Part shown: piece by piece, positions 1 through 11,939 of the stretch | Layout of the letters: every line of letters starts with the position of its first letter | Position numbering within the stretch: the stretch's first letter is position 1 | NCBI GenBank assembly: GCA_036785705.1 | Contig: JAWUZG010000177.1 | Location: forward strand, 1,426,001-1,490,000 | DNA: 64,000 nucleotides | Source: Acanthornis magna | Lineage: Eukaryota > Chordata > Aves > Passeriformes > Acanthizidae | Direction: 5' to 3' | Translations under genes and position numbers: made by a program | Notes under the pieces: generated by a model | Database searches by the model: none | What the model was told of the DNA's origin: nothing | The model's input: the letters and a program-made list of their open reading frames with translations, nothing else

Positions 1-234
1 CCCCGCTGAGACTCCCTGGAGCAGCAGATCAGCCGCTGTGTCTGACTGCAGCACCGAGAGGCTGAGCCTCAGCACAGAGCACACACAGGCTGCAGCCTGC
101 AGAACCAGCTCACGGCTTGCACAACTAAATCCCCATTAAAACACGACTTTGCACCAGCTCTGGCATTCCCCAGCCAAAGAGCTTAACAAAAACTTCAATG
201 TTTGTGTGCTTAGGTCGGCTTATCTTGGAGGTTT

Positions 235-560
235 TACTGATTTTGCTCTGCCTCAGCTCCCTCCAGCAGCAGAACTATGTCTGCAACTGAGCTCTCATTC
301 ACCACCACAGTCTCACTGGTAGGTCCTGCCTTATCTTGGAGGTTTTACTGGTCTAGCTCTGTCTCAGCTCCCTCCAGCAGCAGAACTATGTCTGCAGCTG
401 AGCTCTCATTCACCATCACAGTCTCACTGGTAGGTCCTGCCTTATCCTTGAGGTTTTACTGGTCTAGCTCTGTCTCAGCTCCCTCCAGCAGCAGAACTAT
501 GTCTGCAGCTGAGCTCTCATTCACCATCACAGTCTCACTGGGAGGTCCCAGCCACATCTC
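235..560. repeat. 111-bp tandem repeat, about 3 copies
   Basis: The segment beginning CAGCTCCCTCCAGCAGCAGA recurs at about 254, 365 and 476, a spacing of exactly 111 bp. Because 111 is a multiple of three, a frame stays open across the copies (277-672 plus). I see no sign that this frame is coding. It lies in GDI2 intron 1. Confidence 0.85.
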
Positions 561-675
561 ATTATGGGTGGGTCTTGTTGGAGGGGGCTTGGAGCAACCT
601 GGGATAGTGGAAGGTGTCCCAACCACAACAGAATGGTCCTTAAGCTCCCTTCCAACCCCAACCATTCCATGATTC
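560..675 (+). mobile_element. CR1 LINE 3' fragment
   Basis: It carries the CR1 3' signature: GGCTTGGAGCAACCTGGGAT, then a GGTGTCCC block and a CTTCCAACCCCAACCATTCC end close to a CATGATTC tail. Sense orientation, strongly 5' truncated. Confidence 0.8.
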
Positions 676-3149
676 AAGAATTACCTTTCATTCAGTTTGT
701 AAAACCCCCATCCAGCTGCTGACAGATGCCACGGCTGCACACCAGGAGTGAAGGGATTCATCCAGGCAGCTTGGCCCTCCTGCAGAGATCTGTGCCTCCA
801 TGAAATCCTTCCTGTTTACTCCATGAGCACCTTACTCAGGATTCTCCTCCTGTGTCACTTCCCCCTCCCGTGGAGTGCAGGAGGTTTATTTCCAACTCCA
901 AACTGACCAATGCAGGTGTCAATCAGGAAAACCACAAACACCAGGAATCTCCCATTGTGAGTTGTTTGTGTAAATCTAAACTCCAGTCAATTCTCAGTGT
1001 AAAGGAAGCTGTAAAATCAACTTCCCCAGCCAAGGCAGCTTTCAAGGGCTTGTTTTGTTCTGAAGGTCAAACATCTGTAGGTCAAACAATCTGATGGTTG
1101 GCAGGGATCGCTGGCCTGAGGATTTGCTGTTCTGATGCTTCCAGGTGGCAATGGAAAAACCTTCTCCGTTGGGATAGCAGGGCACTGCTGGCCAGTCTGT
1201 CACCTACCAGGATGTCACCGTAATCCAGCCAAGGACCTGAGGAGCAAAGCTGGAGCTGCCTCATGCACAGCAAGGATGCTCTGAATTTAATCCCTGAAGT
1301 CATGGAAGATTTCCAACACGGTGCCCACAAGGCTTCATGATCACCACGTGGATTGTGAATCGTGAGCCACGGTAATTCCCACAAAAGCCCTCCATGATCC
1401 TTCCAGCTGTTCCTTCCAGCACTGTACCGTCCTTCCAAGGACCCTACAAGGTCCCTTCTTTTTTTCCACACAGGCTGGAGCAAGCAGAGACTCTCAGAGC
1501 AGACACGGCTGCACCAAGCTGTGTTAAGTCACTACTCAAGGCCTACAACACTGAGAAACCACAGGAGTGAAAGTGGCTGCAGGGTGTCAGCTACAACGTT
1601 AATGATTAACCACACCCAAGGTGGGACTGTCAAACCAAATCCATCATCAGCAACCAGTTAAATTCACAGAGCTCTGTGCTTGGACTCCTTGCTCTACCCT
1701 GTGATTTATCCCCCCTGGAACACCTCCCAGAAGCCTGGCTCACCAGCTCTGCCAGATGGTGGCACAGGACTGCAAGTGTCCATGCTGGAGCGGAGCCACA
1801 AGGAAGCCAACCAGGATTTCACAACTAAGTAAGTACCAAAGGGAGGGACGGAGCTACAGTAAAAGCTGCCCAAGTTACATCCTCTGGTCTGGATGTCAGC
1901 TGATTTCAGTCACCCACTGAACTTCAAAGCATTCCTTGCTCTGTCTTCCCAGAAGAGCGAGTGCGTATCCCTGGCCCAGGTCACCTGCCCAAATTGCCAG
2001 CATCCCTTGGAGGGAATTTGGACACCAGCAGAAGATATACGAGGCCTTAAGTACCTCTTCAATCTTCTTTCATAGCCATTAAACAGCGCTATGGGGACTG
2101 AGGTGGAGCTATTACACTGCTGTGTTATCCAAGGCTCATTGAACACGTCCCTTCCATCACCCAGGCTCCTGCCAGGCCCCGGAGCGCTGAAATCCCACAC
2201 AGGCCTTTCAGTGCCACTTCCCTCTGCAGCCACGACGGCCATAAAGCACACAGGATGCACAATGGATTTATCCTCCCAGCTCAGCAATTCCTTTGGATCC
2301 CGTGCTGGCTGTCCCCATCCGCTGGGCCGCGACCAGAGACCGCTTGATGTGTGACAGTGTCATTTGGGTCAGGGAGCGAGGAAAACAAACAGCCTGGGCT
2401 GATAAGGGGAGGGCTTGGAAGAGATTAGAGTGCAAATAAAAAAGGGGAAGCACAGAGTTCAAATCTGTGCATTTCTGGCCATTTTATAAACGTCACCACC
2501 ACCAAACAGGAACAGGGAGCAGCTGCTGACAGCAGCAGCAGAACACAGCAAGGAGAGCTCCGGGGATCCAACTGGGATCCAGCAGAGTCCTCATGCAAAT
2601 TGCAGTCACGCTGCTACTACAATCCACTGCCTCAGCCAGTTCAGGTTACGAGGCTCCCAGGAGCTCATTGTGCTGCTGAATGAATGACAGAGCAAGTCTG
2701 AGGGTGATCGATGTCGTCTGCAGCAAGGCTCAGCCACTGGAAATGGCCGGAGAACCAGGGAGAAACCAGCGTTGGGAATATGGAGACAGCACATGCAGTG
2801 TGAATCCATAAAAATCAAAATAAGGAGTAACTTGGAGGTATGGCTGTTTCCATGCTTGCTTAAGACCATCAGCTCTTCCCCGGCTTGCAGGAGCTGGTCA
2901 CAACTAGAGCTTGTGCATGCAGAAGCCTTGAGGAATGGAGGGAAGCAAGGAGGTTTCCATGGACTTTCTCCAAGTAGGGCGGCAGTTGAGAAAGGCTCAG
3001 ACAGCCCGATGGAAACTCGAGCCAGCGCCGGTCCTCGAACGGCGCCGAGGGGAGGATTGGGCACTAAGCATTGAGCAAAATCCCTCCGGCTTCGGGAACG
3101 GGCTCTGGCACCGCCAGGCTTTCTTCGAAAGGCAGGGCTGTGCTGCGGC

Positions 3150-3262
3150 CAGCAAGAGTCACAGAACGGCTGGGCCTGGAAGGGACCTCTGGAGATCCTC
3201 TGGTCCAACCCTCTTGCCTAGGCAGGGTCACCTGGAGCAGGTGGCACAGGCAATTCCACCTC
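3150..3262 (-). mobile_element. CR1 LINE 3' fragment
   Basis: Reverse-oriented CR1 end: TCACAGAACGGCTGGGCCTG, then GGAAGGGACCTCTGGAGATC and a GGTCCAACCCTCTTGCC block. This belongs to the older CR1 type with 'CTCTGGAGATC', distinct from the young copies elsewhere in the window. Confidence 0.75.
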
Positions 3263-6082
3263 TCACTTACACCAGCCACGCCGCCATGCCGGATTCCAGC
3301 CTGACCCAAAACTGCTCACCCTACAAACTGCAGAAACAACTCCTCACAGCACTGGAACAATTCCCTCAGCCACTGGGGATGATGCAAGGGACAATGACAC
3401 TCACTTGGTCCTCACAGTCACTCTGAGGCTCTTTAGGCAGCGAGGCCTGGCCCTATATGACTAAATATATCCTGAACCCATGAGCTGGGCTCCTCTGCTC
3501 CTACAGAAAGTGAATCTGTATCTTTGTGATGGATTTAAATAGCTTTAACACAGGAGGCAGCTGGCAGGTAAGAAGCTTAGTTCAGCCTGCCAAGAGTGAA
3601 ACCTCAGCAGGAACAGAGCATTCACCTACAGGGGCTGAACTGGATGGTTTCTTATCCCCAAAATTCATGGAAAATAACTCTGTAGAAGCACAGAGGACAG
3701 ATAACAGAGCCTGTCACCAGGAACAACATCCTGCTCTCAAATAATCCAATGAGGAAGTACCAAGCCACTTCCACACCAGAGATGTGGAAATTATGGCGAA
3801 TGAGGAGAGAGGTGCGAAAATACAACCATGAGGAGTTCTCCAGCCTGTGATCACTGCACCAGATTACAAAGGAATTTGTGCAGCAGGTCTGCAGGAAGAT
3901 GATCCCTAATCTGCAACACACAACGCACATGGCAGGCCTAAGCCAATGACCTTAAAGCTATTAGGGCTTCAGCAACCCAGAGAAGCCATTCCCACCAGGA
4001 ATGAGGCAGCTGGAAGATCTACCAGTTCTCCTGGAGCCAGACCCACCAGAGCCTTGCAAACACCTGCCCTCAGCACACAGGGCCTGGCACTTCACACTGA
4101 TCCTTGCAGGAGGAGCCACGGAGTTCATCACAGCTGGTGGAAGCTTGAGGTGTTCTATCAGCATTAATTCAGGATTATTTTTCCCCACAGAGCTAAGACA
4201 CATCTCTACAAGCTGGCATTCCAATGGAGTCTCTGATTAGCACACAGAAGGGAAAAGCTGAAATAGTTTGAGTGCCTGTAATCCCAGTCCTAAAGCTGCC
4301 TTAGCCCTCCATTACTGGTTGAGGAAGAGATTAACACCTGAAATATTCATGTTGCACTTCCAGATCCATCCCAGCGGAATTTACACGTGCACTCACGGAG
4401 CCGTGGCCCCACAGACACAACCAGAATGACCACTACAATGGATGTATTTGTGCTCTTTTACAAAGGCTCCAAGAACTCATTCTTCCTCTTTAAACCAACA
4501 ACTGAACTTTCCCTTTCAAAGAGAAGGAAAACCCCTCCAGATCAGCAGCAGAGACACAACCTCTGAGCTCCAACAGTGGCCGGATGGGGCTCCAGGAGCA
4601 GAGTCCGCTTGTGCCAGGACCAGCTTTAAGGAAAGGGCGGTTGCAAACATCACCAAAACTGCCATGACAGCTCCTCTGGAAAAGGAAAGAAACAACTGGA
4701 TGTGGTTTCCAGTTCCTTTTCCTCAGGAAGCCTGACTGTGCCAGCACTGCTACCAAAGCCAGAGGAGCAACCTTCACGCTTCATCCGACTGCAGAAGAGT
4801 CCTTTAGCCCAGCTCTGCTCCACCACCACTCGCCAGCCACAATGGCTGAGCCAACACCAAGAATTCTAGGATGGCTGCACCAGGACCGCTGGTTTCTGTT
4901 CTTTTCCACATAAGCTGCTCAAGACAAGGTGAAGTCCACCCTAATTGGTATTTCAGAGGGAAAGCCAGCACACCAGAAGTAACCCTCCTGGATATTCCCA
5001 GGCTCTGGAGTTTGGTCAGCACACCTTAAAACAGGCCCTAATTTATTCCTTTTAACTCAACTGTTGCTCATTAGCAGGAGCTTGTCTTAAAAGTGATTTC
5101 ACAAGAGGCCTTTTGTCAAATTTACACTGGCGTTTGTCAGTTTGAGATTAAGCCCCCTGTTCACCAACTTGATACCGTGCTCACGCTAAAGCATAAATTA
5201 ACATTTTAATGGAGCTCGGATCTATTGGAGGCCCCTTCACTACAAGCTCATTATATTTCACTCCCCAAAAGTCCCTTTCCCTGCTTTGCTGAGCCAGGGG
5301 CAGGCTTCAGGACAGACTTCAGCTTTCCCTATCAAAGGGAAGAAGCTTTTTCCTCCTAAGCCATTCCTCCACCTCAAAGGAAGAGCCTTGAGAGAAAGGA
5401 ACGAAAGCAACTGGGAAAGTTGAGTGTCCCCTACAGCAGCAGCCGGGAAGACGTTCCCACACTTTACACGTGTCCTTTGTGCCACATCCTGGGTTTGTAA
5501 CCGTTCTTCCCAAACCCAAAAGAGGGGGATGATAATCCAGCTCTGCCTTTGGTGGGGTCCTGTGTCAGCAGCCACGATGCCTCTGGCAGCCCCGTCAATC
5601 ACAGCGCCGAAACCACAGGAGGAAATGCATGGATTTCAATTTAATCACCAGCACCAGGGGAAGTGGTGGAAATCCCTCCCGGCCAACCCCAAAGAGATCC
5701 CTTTGTCCAGCCACCTTTCCCCACTGGCAGGAGGAAACAAAAGCAGGAAAAGCCGTTTCACAAGGAGGAAAACCTCTCCACCATATTGGATTTTCTTCCC
5801 CCATTCTCCAAACAATGCCTCCTATTTGTAACCTGCAATCCACCCTCCCGTGGCATCTCCCGGCATCCAGGGATGCAGGAACCAGGAGAAATCCTCCAGC
5901 AAACCTCCCGGGCAGCGGCACTGCCATGTTTTTTTTTCCCCAGGGCTGCCTGCGGTGCGGGCTGCATCCTCCACAATAGGACAAAGCCCCACCACGGCTC
6001 ATCCCCCTCCCTCCGCCGCACCCCCATCAGCTGTCAGCTTTCCATAGGGATCGCTGGGATGCAGCGACATCGCAGGAAAGGG

Positions 6083-6290
6083 GGTTTTTTTTGGGGGGGG
6101 GGGATAAGGGAAATTTGACAGGCTCGCCAGTCTCCCATCCCCCTCCTGCTGCAGTCAGGGCTGGATGGAGCCGAAGGCTGCAAAGGCGGAGCGGGAACGG
6201 GGATGGAGGGGAGGGATAACCATGGCTGCCTCCACCCTGCACGGACCTGCAGCCACATTAGGTTTGTGGCGGGGGGGGGGGGGGGGGAGG
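6083..6290. repeat. Poly-G runs (11 and 17 Gs)
   Basis: An uninterrupted run of 11 G lies at 6093-6103, after an 8-T run, and a run of 17 G at 6271-6287. They are in GDI2 intron 1, about 1 kb from exon 1. Such runs can form G-quadruplexes and are prone to sequencing error, so the exact lengths may be unreliable. Confidence 0.8.
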
Positions 6291-6519
6291 GAGATGTGTG
6301 CAGGGAAAAAATAAGATAATAATTAAAAAAATAAATAAAAGGCAATAAATCCCCGTCGGCGTTTTATTGTCCGAGTCTCCCCCGCCCACCCTCCGCAAAA
6401 CAACCGCATTTCCTGGGGCCCCCGGCAGCTGGGGGGGATCGGGGAAGAGGGTGTATAGGAGGTGTATCCAAACACGAGGAGCTGCTATAATCATATAAAA
6501 ACCCCATCCGGGGGGCCAG

Positions 6520-6825
6520 GAGGGATGGGGGGAAGGATCCAAGGTGGGGATGGGATTGAAGCTGGGGGGTGCTGTGAGAATTAATAACGGGGAAATGACC
6601 CAAGGGTCCCCGGGGGAGTCATACACACCACATCCCCGGGGTAATGCTGAGGGGCAGAGGGGGGAGGATCCCAGGCTGGGCTGGAGATGAATGGGAAGGA
6701 TCCAGGGTGGGGGTGGGATTGAAGCCGGGGGGGTTGATGTGGTAATTAATGACGGGGGAAAGCACCCAGGGGTCCCCAGGGGGTCACACACACCAGACCC
6801 CGCTAATACTGGGGATGGGTCGGCG
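6520..6825. repeat. 163-bp imperfect tandem duplication
   Basis: The segment starting AAGGATCCAAGGTGGGG (6533) recurs as AAGGATCCAGGGTGGGG (6696). The second copy continues through the same landmarks: GGGATTGAAG, an AATTAAT block, a CCCAGGGGTCCCC-like block and TCACACACACCA. Confidence 0.75.
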
Positions 6826-7182
6826 AGGGCAGCACCCCGACAGAGGTGGGGGGGCTACGCTGGAAAGGTGACAGCTGAAGAAAACGACCTGAATGGAGTG
6901 AGTAGGGTGATAATCAGGTGAGAGATTGGGGAGGGGACCGCACTCCCGGGGGGAGGGGATAAAGACCCGGGTGCCCGAGGCGCGGGGGGGCTCAAACCCA
7001 GGCTGGGGGGGGTGATCAGGTGATAGACGGGCAAAAGGACAGCGGAGCCGGGTGGGTGAGGGATGGGGAAGGGGATCAGCCGCAGGAGCCGGGGGATGGC
7101 GGAGGGGGGGCGGCGGGGCGGGGCAGGGCGGCGGCCGCCCGCAGCAGGCCCGAGGCGCGGGCGGGCGGCGGCTGCTCCTCAC

Positions 7183-7227
7183 CGTGAGGCCGGTGCCCAG
7201 CACGATCACGTCGTACTCCTCATTCAT
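7183..7227 (-). CDS. GDI2: GDI2 coding exon 1 (Rab GDP dissociation inhibitor beta)
   Basis: GDI2 extracts GDP-bound, prenylated Rab GTPases from membranes and keeps them soluble in the cytosol for recycling in vesicle traffic. The exon encodes MNEEYDVIVLGTGLT, the invariant N-terminus of the GDI/REP family and the start of its FAD-like dinucleotide-binding fold (GTGLT, then ECILSG in the next exon). The start codon sits in a GCCGCC ATG context. The exon ends ACG|GTGAGG, a good donor, in phase 0. GDI1 has a nearly identical start, so the isoform rests partly on the ANKRD16-FBH1 neighbourhood, which I recall as flanking GDI2 in human. All other exons are outside the window. Confidence 0.92.
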
Positions 7228-7500
7228 GGCGGCGCGCGGTGTCTCGGGGGTCTCTCGGCCGGGGCTGAGGCGAACCGGGCGCTACGCGGGGGCCGCGGGA
7301 GCGCGAGAAAATGGAGCCGCCGCCGTGAGGGGACCGCGCCGGGGGGGGCGGGACCGAGCCACCTGCGCCCCGCCCACACGGCTGCCAATCACAGCCGAAC
7401 GCGCCACGCCATTGGCTGCTGGGGCCGTCACTCAGGGGGCGGGCGCGCTGCGCGCGCGAGCGGCGCTGCCACCGTGGTGGGGGCGCGGCGCGCATGCGCA
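7228..7500 (-). promoter_or_regulatory. GDI2: GDI2 CpG-rich promoter and 5' UTR
   Basis: Dense CpG and GC content surrounds and precedes exon 1 (about 7040-7500). A CCAAT motif lies at 7385-7389 on the plus strand (CTGCCAATCAC). An ATTGG (CCAAT on the minus strand) lies in GCCATTGGCTGC near 7411. There is no TATA box. This is typical of a housekeeping promoter. I infer transcription start sites at about 7250-7400; none can be fixed by sequence alone. Confidence 0.7.
7490..7499. promoter_or_regulatory. NRF1-type palindrome
   Basis: GCGCATGCGC is the consensus NRF1 binding palindrome. It lies about 265 bp upstream of the GDI2 start codon, inside the CpG island, next to a run of alternating CG (7447-7459). 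Confidence 0.6.
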
Positions 7501-7539
7501 GTTCCATCGCCGCCCCTAGGCGCTTGGGCTGCGCTGGGG

Positions 7540-8485
7540 GGGCTCAGTTTGGGGGGATCCTCAGTTTGTGGGGGGTCCTTTATTTGGGGGTGGTCCTTCA
7601 TTCATGACGGTTCCCCGGTTTGAAGACCTCCTGTATTACGGGTGGTCCTCAATTTGGGGGGGGTCCTCAGTTTGGAGGGTCCTTTATTTTGGGGGCGTCC
7701 GCAATTTGAGGGAGTCCTTTATTTGGGGTGGTCTCAATGTAGGGGGGTCCTTTAGTTGGGGGAGTCCTCAATTTTGATGGATTCTCAGTTTCGGGAAGTT
7801 CCACCATTTGGAGGGGGCCCTCAATTTATGGAGGGTCCTTTATCTGGGGACAAACCTCAGTTTGGGGGGGTCCTCAGTTTTGGGGGGCTCCTTACCTTGG
7901 AGGGGTTCCTCAGTTTAGGGGGGTAGTTTCTATTTGGGGCAAGTCCACTATTTAGGGGAGGGCCTCAATTTCTGGGGGGGTTCCTCAATTTATTGGGGGG
8001 CCCTCAATTTGGGAGGGGTCCTCTACTTGGGGGGCGAATCCACAGGTTTAGGGGACTCCTCTGTTTAGGGGGTGTTCTGTATTTGGAGGGGTTCCTCTGT
8101 TTAGGGGGTTCATTAGTTTGGGGGTGTCCTTAGTCTAGGAGGGGGATCCTCTGTTTGGGGGGGGATGGTTCTTCATTTAGAGGAGCCCTCAGTTTGGGGG
8201 GTGCTCCTCAATTTAGGGGATGGTCCTCTATTTGGGGGCTCCTTAATTTAGTGGAGCTCCTCAGTTTGGGGATGTTCCTCAGTATTGGGGAGGTCCTCAA
8301 TTTAGGAGGCTCCTCTGGGGAGCATCCTCAGTTTGGGGGTGTTCCTCAATTTGGGCAGGTTCCTCAAATGAGGGGGGTCCTCAGTTTAGGGAGGTCCTTA
8401 AATTAGGGGGGCTTCAATTTGGGGGGGATTGCCAATTTAATGCGGTCCTTAAATTAGTGGGTCCCTCAATTAAGGGGGATCCTTA
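7540..8485. repeat. G-rich degenerate minisatellite
   Basis: About 0.95 kb of units of roughly 15-30 bp built on TCCTCAGTTTGGGGGG, with frequent variants (TTTATTTGGGGG, CAATTTAGGGG). G runs of 4-7 recur every 15-30 bp on the plus strand, so G-quadruplex formation is plausible. It sits directly upstream of the GDI2 CpG island. Confidence 0.85.
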
Positions 8486-9584
8486 ATTAGTCCCCACACA
8501 GAAGGACCCTCCAATCCCTCCACATCCAGTGCTTTTCCACCCCATCCCACATAAACCACTTTTAACGGGAAATTCGCTAATTATCCCAACAAACACCCAT
8601 CATTAGGGTGCATTCCTACCTCCCAAACTCCACTTTCACTCCTCCCCTGTGGCACCTCCCACATTTCCCCCTTTTCACCCCAAAACACGAGGTTTCCCTC
8701 TCATCCGGGTGCGGAAAACCATGCACGTTTTCCAGAAGATTTGAGCTTTTCCTCGCATTTCAGGGTTTTTTTTTAAATCCTCACCACCACCCCATCTCCA
8801 CTTCCCCATGGGAAGCAGAAGATTCCCGTTTGAGGGCTGGTTTTCCACCCCGTGGATCGGAACCCCGGGGAAGGAGCACGTAGGCAGCGGGCACGGCAAA
8901 GCCGCTTACGGCTCCCGTGGATTAGGCACCCGTGGGGGCTTAAGGCATCTTAATTTGATCCTGGGGCTGGGGATATCCCTGTGGGAGCACTGGGAATGAT
9001 GGAGAGCTGGGTGAAGCTCCCAAAATCCAGCCATGGAATGGGAGCAAAGCCCTTCCTCGGGAATGATTTGGGTATTTGGAGGAGCCAAGGCTGGAGGGAC
9101 GGATGGCGATCCACAGGGATGCCCCATTTCTGAATTTCTGCCTCCTTTCCAACATCCACGGAGAAGATCCATGGATGAAGGAAGGAAAAACCATCGCTCT
9201 GCATCAGCCACCAGCAGGAATTCTCAGCAGGGACACACCCAGCTCGGGGTGGGACAGGGGTTGGCACCTGCCAGGAGGATCCAAGGAATCCCTTGGTTTA
9301 GGGATTTAGGGTTTGGCTCAGGGATTTAGGGTTTAGGGATTGGTTTAGGTTAGGACCTGTGTGGAGGTCCCTGGAGTCCCTGGAATGTGCCTGGCCTGGC
9401 TGAGGAGGAGCAGGAAGGGCTGGCTGTGGAAGGTGGTGATGGCCCATGGGTCCCCAAGCTCTTGGATCATGTCCAACAGCTCGGTGGGACATCAGGACTG
9501 GGACAGGACAGGCAGGGAGTGAATCCCAGCTCCTCAGAGGTGGAAAGGCACATCCAAAGGGGATCCATGGCCGCCAAGCCAGGA
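8486..9584. other. Intergenic stretch, no gene seen
   Basis: Between the GDI2 promoter array and the CR1 cluster. I see no exon-like conserved frame. The only oddity is a short TTTAGGG-rich run at 9296-9352. Confidence 0.5.
9296..9352 (+). repeat. TTTAGGG-rich simple repeat
   Basis: Five TTTAGGG or TTTAGG words occur within about 57 bp (GGTTTAGGGATTTAGGG and similar), broken by GCTCAGGGA. The word resembles the vertebrate telomere repeat TTAGGG with an extra T, but the run is short and irregular. Confidence 0.6.
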
Positions 9585-9700
9585 AAAACCCAGAAGCGGT
9601 GGAGACTCCATCCCTGGAGGGATTGCAAAGACATCTGGATGTGGCGCTTGGGGACACGTGTTAGTGGGACATGGCTGTGCTGGGGGAATGTTTGCACTCA
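9585..9700 (+). mobile_element. CR1 LINE 3' fragment
   Basis: Signature words GGAGACTCCATCCCTGGAGG, GGATGTGGCGCTTGGGGACA and GGCTGTGCTGGGGGAATG in the order of a CR1 end; sense orientation. Confidence 0.75.
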
Positions 9701-9934
9701 ATGAGGGCTTTTCTGAGCCCAAGGATTCCAAAATTCCATGGAAAAAGCCCAGAGGTGATGAGGAGCAATAGGTGCAGTCCCTCACCCTCAGTGCCATCCC
9801 AAGAAAACCTGGAGAGGCCACCTGGGCAGGTGTGTCCTGGGGCGTGGCACTGTGGGGAGGTGATGTTGCAACCACCAGAGCAAAATCAATTTTCTTCCAC
9901 TTTGATGCTCTGGGGCTCCCAACATCAGGAGGAG

Positions 9935-10350
9935 CTGGAGCTGCTGGAGAGAGTCCAAAGGAATCCACGGAGCCAGGCTGGGAGAGCTGGGAATGTTCCC
10001 TGGAGAAGGGAAGGACACAGGGAGAGCTGCGAGCCCCTGGCAGGGCCTGAAGGGCTCCAGGAGAGCTGCAGAGGGACTGGGGACAAGGGCTGCAGGGACA
10101 GCACACAGGGAATGGCTTGGCAGTGCCAGAGGGCAGGGCCAGATGGGATCTTGGGAACTGGGAATTGCTGCCGGGGAGGGTGGGGAGGGGCTGGGCTGGA
10201 ATTGCCAGAGCAGCTGTGGCTGCCCCTGGATCCCTGCAGTGTCCCAGGCCAGGCTGGACAGGGCTTGGAGCAGCCTGGGACAGTGGCAGGTGTCCCGGGG
10301 TTGGAATTGGATGATCCTTAAGGTCCCTTCCCACCCAAACCATTCCATGG
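9935..10350 (+). mobile_element. CR1 LINE, young subfamily
   Basis: One of the near-identical copies in this window. Landmarks in order: CCAGGCTGGGAGAGCTGGGA, GGACACAGGGAGAGCTGCGA, a GGACTGGGGACAAGGGCTGC block, GGAATTGCCAGAGCAGCTGT, GGATCCCTGCAGTGTCCCAG, and the end CCACCCAAACCATTCC. Only the 3' part is present; no reverse-transcriptase frame remains. Confidence 0.9.
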
Positions 10351-10538
10351 TTTTCTGGGCTGTTGGACCAGGGGAACCAAGGCTGGAAAAGGTGGAGTAA
10401 CAACAATTCCAAAGCTTTGTGCTCCTGGGCTCTGCTCCAGCTCCGTGTGGCCCAGAGCCCACTCAGCTCTCGGGTCACCCCCCTGAGCCGTTCCATGGGA
10501 ACGCCATGGGAACGTGGTGGGACTCATTCCCACAGACA

Positions 10539-10790
10539 CAAAGATGTCCTGACTCCCTGCTCCTGCCTCGGAGGAGTATTTTTCCTTGTTCTAAAAGCAA
10601 ACCCTCTCTCAGCTTTTCAAGCTGCATACCTAACGTGGCCATAGGGGGACAAACGAAAACATATCAAAGTGTCTCAAGTCATTTCACAAATAACATTGTT
10701 CTGTTGCTCTCCTTAAATGAGCAAGAGTTTCTTTGATTTTTGTTTAAGTCAAAATCAAAGATGTCCTGACTCCCTGCTCCTGCCTCGGAG
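10539..10790. repeat. Exact 35-bp direct repeats flanking 182 bp
   Basis: The 35 bases starting CAAAGATGTCCTGACTCCCT and ending GCCTCGGAG occur at 10539-10573 and, without change, at 10756-10790. The 182 bp between are AT-richer than their surroundings and hold no repeat I recognise. Confidence 0.85.
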
Positions 10791-11939
10791 TGAGTACCAA
10801 CAGTAAAACCAGCTGGAAAAATGGGAAGGGCTCTTCCCTCAGTGAATTTTGCAGGCATAGAGCTGAACCCACGTTCTTTTTCTAATCCTCAAAATAATGC
10901 ACGTTCCCCTTTGCATTTTGAAGGTGTTTCCATGTTTTTGAGGTGTTTCCCTTTCGTGTTCCCATGGATATTTGAAAACATTCCCGCTGCTTTCTCTCGG
11001 ACTCATCAGCAATCCAAGCTCCTTAGCAGGGATAATGGGAGGAAACAGCTATTTCATGGCTTATTAAAATTATAAAAACTGGGAATGAAGCAGCCCCTTG
11101 CATTGACTGCTGTAGGGAGGCCAGAGCTGGATTTTTGGAAGGATCCAAGATTTCTAGAGGAATAAAACCACTTCCTCACCCACCCAGGGGTTGATAAGCT
11201 CCCAGCAATTCCTGCTCCAGGGATGGCAGGGTGGGAATTTTCAACTCAATCCCACCCAGGAGCACATGGAACAGGCAGAGCACAACTTAGCTCACTCCCT
11301 TCCTGATTTTTAACACCTCCCATCCCCAAAAAAGCAGAATTCCATCAATTTTTACATCTTGGCATTACAAATAGACAAGGACACATCACTTTTCTGTGGA
11401 ATTTATAATTCCAGCTGCATGAACCAAACAGCTGCAGCTGCTCTTACCTCGCTGTGTATTCCAGACTTCCAAGAGCAGATTATTGGGTTTTAAAGTTCAT
11501 CAGTGCTGGGAATTGCCCAGAACTCCAGTCTGGAATAACAAACACCTCCTTACTTCAGTCTGATCCAAAGACCCTCGATGTCCTCACAAGGTTGAGGTCC
11601 CACTATGGATTCCAGCAGGTTTTGGGATCAGCTCGGAGCTACAAAAAGGATTTTTTGGGATCAGCTCTGAGCTACAAAAAGCAGATCCATGAGGGGCGAT
11701 AAAATCAACGATCCCGGTGGATCTTCTCCATCAAGATGCTCACTCTGTGGAAATTCCCAGCAAAAGCTGTGAAGATCCCTGGAGGTGCCACTTCCCTTCC
11801 TTGGATGGTTCTATTTCAGGGTGCTGCACCCTCAGAAGTTTGCATTTGCCAGGAGCTGCACAGGAAGAGGTGAAGCTCAGCCCTGGAATTTGGAAGTGAA
11901 AGAAGAAAATAAATTTTCAATGATGGATCAGTACAGGAA
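10791..11939. other. Intergenic stretch, one small duplication
   Basis: No gene recognised. At about 11619-11683 a 30-odd-bp unit (TTTTGGGATCAGCTC, then GAGCTACAAAAAG) is present twice in tandem. The remainder looks unique. Confidence 0.5.

Larger units (their letters stand above)
1..7182 (-). other. GDI2: GDI2 first coding intron (partial)
   Basis: This stretch follows the GDI2 exon 1 donor on the minus strand and should be intron 1 up to the window edge. I looked for the next GDI2 exon (the part after the glycine-rich dinucleotide-binding start) and did not find it. Apart from the repeats listed separately, 680-3150 and 3260-6080 look like unique non-coding DNA. The short open frames there match no family I know. 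Confidence 0.7.

Noticed and set aside
1082..1483. 133-codon minus frame considered as a GDI2 exon
   Set aside because: The translation shows none of the GDI family's conserved blocks.
2606..3208. 200-codon minus frame in GDI2 intron 1
   Set aside because: It spans part of a CR1 fragment and has no recognisable domain or splice context.
9296..9352. Interstitial telomere repeat
   Set aside because: Words are TTTAGGG rather than TTAGGG, few and irregular; a simple repeat is enough to explain it.
9534..10496. Long minus frame over the CR1 at 10 kb, and similar frames at 13840, 15626, 46743 and others
   Set aside because: These are CR1 3' untranslated sequence; no reverse-transcriptase or endonuclease motif is present.
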